Positions 13,045 through 14,938 of a stretch of DNA of 14,938 nucleotides are shown piece by piece. The notes beneath the pieces were generated by a model, which saw only the letters and a program-made list of their open reading frames with translations, made no database searches and was not told where the DNA came from. How positions within the stretch are numbered: the stretch's first letter is position 1; each line of letters begins with the position of its first letter. This stretch comes from Anaerolineales bacterium UBA2395 (lineage in GTDB: Bacteria; Chloroflexota; Anaerolineae; Anaerolineales; Villigracilaceae). The position numbers and the translations under genes were made by a program. Location: the NCBI GenBank assembly GCA_002343775.1, contig DDSH01000025.1, positions 1 through 14,938 on the forward strand, given 5' to 3'.

Positions 13045-14094
13045 TTAGGCGAGAGGTTTCCGAAATGCGGTAAACAGGCGGGAAACCAAGCCGTAAAAAG
13101 TAACCACCCACGCGACCAACGCCAGATAAATGAAGTATTGCGGGATGAGCAAAAGAAAATCCATGTTCAATTCTTGCGCCAGCCGAAACGTGGCGACGGT
13201 GTACATGCCCATTGGGAAGACCAGCCCCCAATAGACGGGGTGATAGGTCAGTGGATAGCGTTTGTAGAAATGACGCCATGCGCCCACAATGAACAAATAA
13301 GGAATCCACCAGGTTCCCGCCGCCCAGAAGAAAACCGTGAAGCCCTTGATGAAGGGAGCAAAATCGGCAAGGAAGGAAGCGTGCCCTCGCAACAAGATAT
13401 TTGCGCCCGCCAATGTGGTGATGGCGACCGCGCCTGTGTTGATCCAATACGATGGGTTCATCTCTTCGGCTTCGATCTTGAAGAACAGGAAGCGGTACAT
13501 GATGAGCGAGATGATCAGGATGTAGAACATACAACCCAACAGATAAAAGCCAAGCATGGAAAAGGTGAACATCTCCTGCCATGCCTCGAAGCGTGAGACG
13601 ATCAACATGCCCAGCACAGGCACAGACTGGGTGGAAACGATGAACAGGAGCCAGCCGCCGTTGATGCCATCTTCCAAAGTCGGTTTTTCTTCCTTGACCG
13701 TCAATGCGGTAAAGAGGGTGTAGATCAGCAGGAACCAGAGCGCCAGCCCCAAGACCCATAGATATAACGCAATAGTTTCGTTGGCTTGAAGAATGACAAA
13801 CTGACTGCCAAGCACATTAGTGGCTGCAACAATCGTCAGAAAGCCTGAACCGACGCGATGGTTGGATAGATCACTGAAGACCTTCATGGGATACCGCACA
13901 AGGCGGATAAGGGTCAGAATCCACAAGACGATGTAGAAAAACTGATTGAGATAGAACAAGGGTATGGCGAGAATATCCATCTTCAAAAGATGACAAGCAA
14001 TGGATACAATCCCCGTCGCCATAACCAATGCAAAGTAGGCAGGGAAGAGATCGCGGGTTGCGCCTTCAATCAGGTTATTTACTTTACTCGACAT
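13045..14094 (-). CDS. TDT-family (TehA/SLAC1-like) anion channel or transporter
   Basis: The 349-aa protein has about ten membrane helices. It has family features: FPAYFALVMATGIVSIACHL near residues 17-36, NPSYWINTGAVAITTLAGANI about 213-233, and YHPVYWGLVFPMGMYTVAT about 284-302. TDT members include TehA (tellurite resistance), malate exporters and the plant SLAC1 channel, which conducts chloride and nitrate. The ATG has TAGGAG upstream, and the gene lies 9 nt after narI, so it is in the nitrate reductase operon, where a NarK-type nitrate/nitrite transporter is often found. Movement of nitrate or nitrite is therefore a reasonable inference, but tellurite or dicarboxylate export cannot be excluded. 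Confidence 0.85.
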   Translation of the reverse strand: MSSKVNNLIEGATRDLFPAYFALVMATGIVSIACHLLKMDILAIPLFYLNQFFYIVLWILTLIRLVRYPMKVFSDLSNHRVGSGFLTIVAATNVLGSQFVILQANETIALYLWVLGLALWFLLIYTLFTALTVKEEKPTLEDGINGGWLLFIVSTQSVPVLGMLIVSRFEAWQEMFTFSMLGFYLLGCMFYILIISLIMYRFLFFKIEAEEMNPSYWINTGAVAITTLAGANILLRGHASFLADFAPFIKGFTVFFWAAGTWWIPYLFIVGAWRHFYKRYPLTYHPVYWGLVFPMGMYTVATFRLAQELNMDFLLLIPQYFIYLALVAWVVTFYGLVSRLFTAFRKPLA

Positions 14095-14103
14095 ACCGCA
14101 CTC

Positions 14104-14778
14104 CTAGACGACTTTGCGACGCGTCCAAATCACCAATTGAAAGCTGCGCCAGAGATAACTGACGGGAAAACTCAACATGTGTACCAGCCTGCCAAATGGA
14201 AAGACTGCAATCAACAAGATGGCATTGAGGAAATGCAGTTTGGGAATCAACGGCAGGGATGCCACATATTGCGGTGCGGGTTGGAAGGTGGCAAGCGATA
14301 CCACCCAGGGAGTGACCGTATGAATAAACCATGTCGCACCCCAGCGATAGCCGAACGCCATCCACAAACCCAGCGCCACCTGCACGATCAGCAAAACCAG
14401 CACAACCCAGTCAGCGGGCGTGGTTACCATGCGGACTTTGCTCGAAGCCACGCGCCGATAGAACATCGCCCCCGCGCCCACAAACGCCATGATGCCGAGA
14501 ACTTTCCCAGCCAGTTCCGCAAGGTAGAGGGTTTCGGGCGTGCTATGCAAAAGGAACATCAACTTCGGCGCGACAAACCCGCCCAGATGAATGAGCAGGG
14601 TCGGCAGGATGCCGTAATGCCAAAGCGTCGAACCCCAGAATTGAATATCTGTCTCCAAAAATTGCGAGGAGAGACTTGTAAACGAAAACTGGTTGGTGAG
14701 AAAACGGTAGATCGTCCCGCCCACGGCAAGGGCAACCGCCACGTAGGGAAACACAACAAAGAGAAGATTATCAAGCAT
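14104..14778 (-). CDS. narI: respiratory nitrate reductase gamma subunit NarI (cytochrome b)
   Basis: The 224-aa protein has five membrane helices. It carries the four haem-b ligands with the spacing of E. coli NarI: His54 and His64 (LWHYGILPTLLIHLGG) and His182 and His200 (KLHFLNAILL, RLVHMLS). NarI receives electrons from quinol on the outer side and passes them through two haems b to the NarH Fe-S subunit. The ATG has AAGGAA upstream and overlaps the narJ stop by 8 nt, the usual close order of narGHJI. The length is normal. This anchors the window as part of a membrane-bound nitrate respiration operon. Confidence 0.95.
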   Translation of the reverse strand: MLDNLLFVVFPYVAVALAVGGTIYRFLTNQFSFTSLSSQFLETDIQFWGSTLWHYGILPTLLIHLGGFVAPKLMFLLHSTPETLYLAELAGKVLGIMAFVGAGAMFYRRVASSKVRMVTTPADWVVLVLLIVQVALGLWMAFGYRWGATWFIHTVTPWVVSLATFQPAPQYVASLPLIPKLHFLNAILLIAVFPFGRLVHMLSFPVSYLWRSFQLVIWTRRKVV

Positions 14779-14938
14779 GGCTCAATTCCTTTTCAGGAGT
14801 GTGCATAAGAAAAAGTTGAAGCGCCTTCAACAAACGGACATACGGATTCTGCGACTCGGCAAACGCCTTGAGCATTTTTTCAATCGCGGGCGTTACACCC
14901 TCCACGAGCAGGGTTTGGCAAAACTCGCCCTGACGGTT
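14771..14938 (-). CDS. narJ: nitrate reductase assembly chaperone NarJ, C-terminal part only
   Basis: The last 55 codons are visible; the rest lies past the right edge. They read as an all-helical tail with EGVTPAIEKMLKAFAES, NPYVRLLKALQLFL and a final KELSHA. This fits the end of NarJ/TorD-type chaperones, which insert the Mo cofactor into NarG and help target the complex. The identification rests mainly on position: it ends with an 8-nt overlap on narI, exactly as narJ does in narGHJI operons. The gene is complete at its 3' end. Confidence 0.75.
   Translation of the reverse strand, partial: NRQGEFCQTLLVEGVTPAIEKMLKAFAESQNPYVRLLKALQLFLMHTPEKELSHA

Overview
The window looks like bacterial chromosome, most likely from a Chloroflexota (Anaerolineae-type) denitrifier or facultative anaerobe. 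That assignment rests on gene content and protein style (a NarJ/NarI tail, FmdE, a TDT channel, PxKF-domain secreted protein, DinB and winged-helix families) and is an inference. Nearly every gene is on the minus strand; only a two-gene membrane-protein unit at about 11.6-12.4 kb is on the plus strand. I saw no tRNA, rRNA, CRISPR array or insertion sequence. Genes are tightly packed, with Shine-Dalgarno sequences of the AAGGAG/AGGAGG type.

Layout, following minus-strand transcription from the right edge. A respiratory nitrate reductase operon enters the window: the 3' end of narJ, complete narI, a TDT/SLAC1-type anion channel, and an FmdE-like protein with a C-terminal Zn ribbon. It ends convergently, with a short overlap, against two tandem related four-helix membrane proteins on the plus strand that resemble a fragment of haem-copper oxidase subunit I. 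Divergent from these is a small-gene group: a hypothetical protein, a VOC/glyoxalase-fold protein, a degenerate receiver-like protein and a hemerythrin. Next is a tandem array of ~300-aa winged-helix proteins: two intact copies, one truncated copy and one vestigial 3' end, with a Nudix hydrolase gene between copies. Then follow a UbiE-like methyltransferase, a DinB protein with a rubredoxin-like Zn ribbon, a DUF3592 membrane protein, and a membrane-anchored lectin-fold protein.

The most important region is 2.6-4.1 kb. An OsmC-family protein is followed by an ArsM-like methyltransferase whose apparent stop codon is an in-frame TGA. The frame stays open for 59 more codons that continue the family C-terminus, and the TGA sits where this family has a conserved Cys (the WTG-C-IAGAL motif). 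A hairpin with a GG-containing apical loop starts 9 nt after the TGA, as expected of a bacterial SECIS element. The best reading is a 264-residue selenoprotein with Sec at residue 205 that has no cysteine anywhere else. A simple ORF call would truncate it and leave the last ~180 bases as false intergenic DNA. The OsmC gene and this gene also share a duplicated ~55-bp leader, which suggests co-regulation or a common origin. Downstream lies a secreted repeat protein with three near-identical 107-residue units and a C-terminal PxKF domain, then a strong hairpin and the start of a small membrane protein cut by the left edge.

How the parts fit (inference): the right side supports anaerobic nitrate respiration and its stress sensing (hemerythrin, oxidase-like proteins, anion channel). 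The left side carries thiol/selenol chemistry (OsmC plus the Sec methyltransferase) and cell-surface proteins. The middle array is a duplicating and decaying gene family of unknown function.
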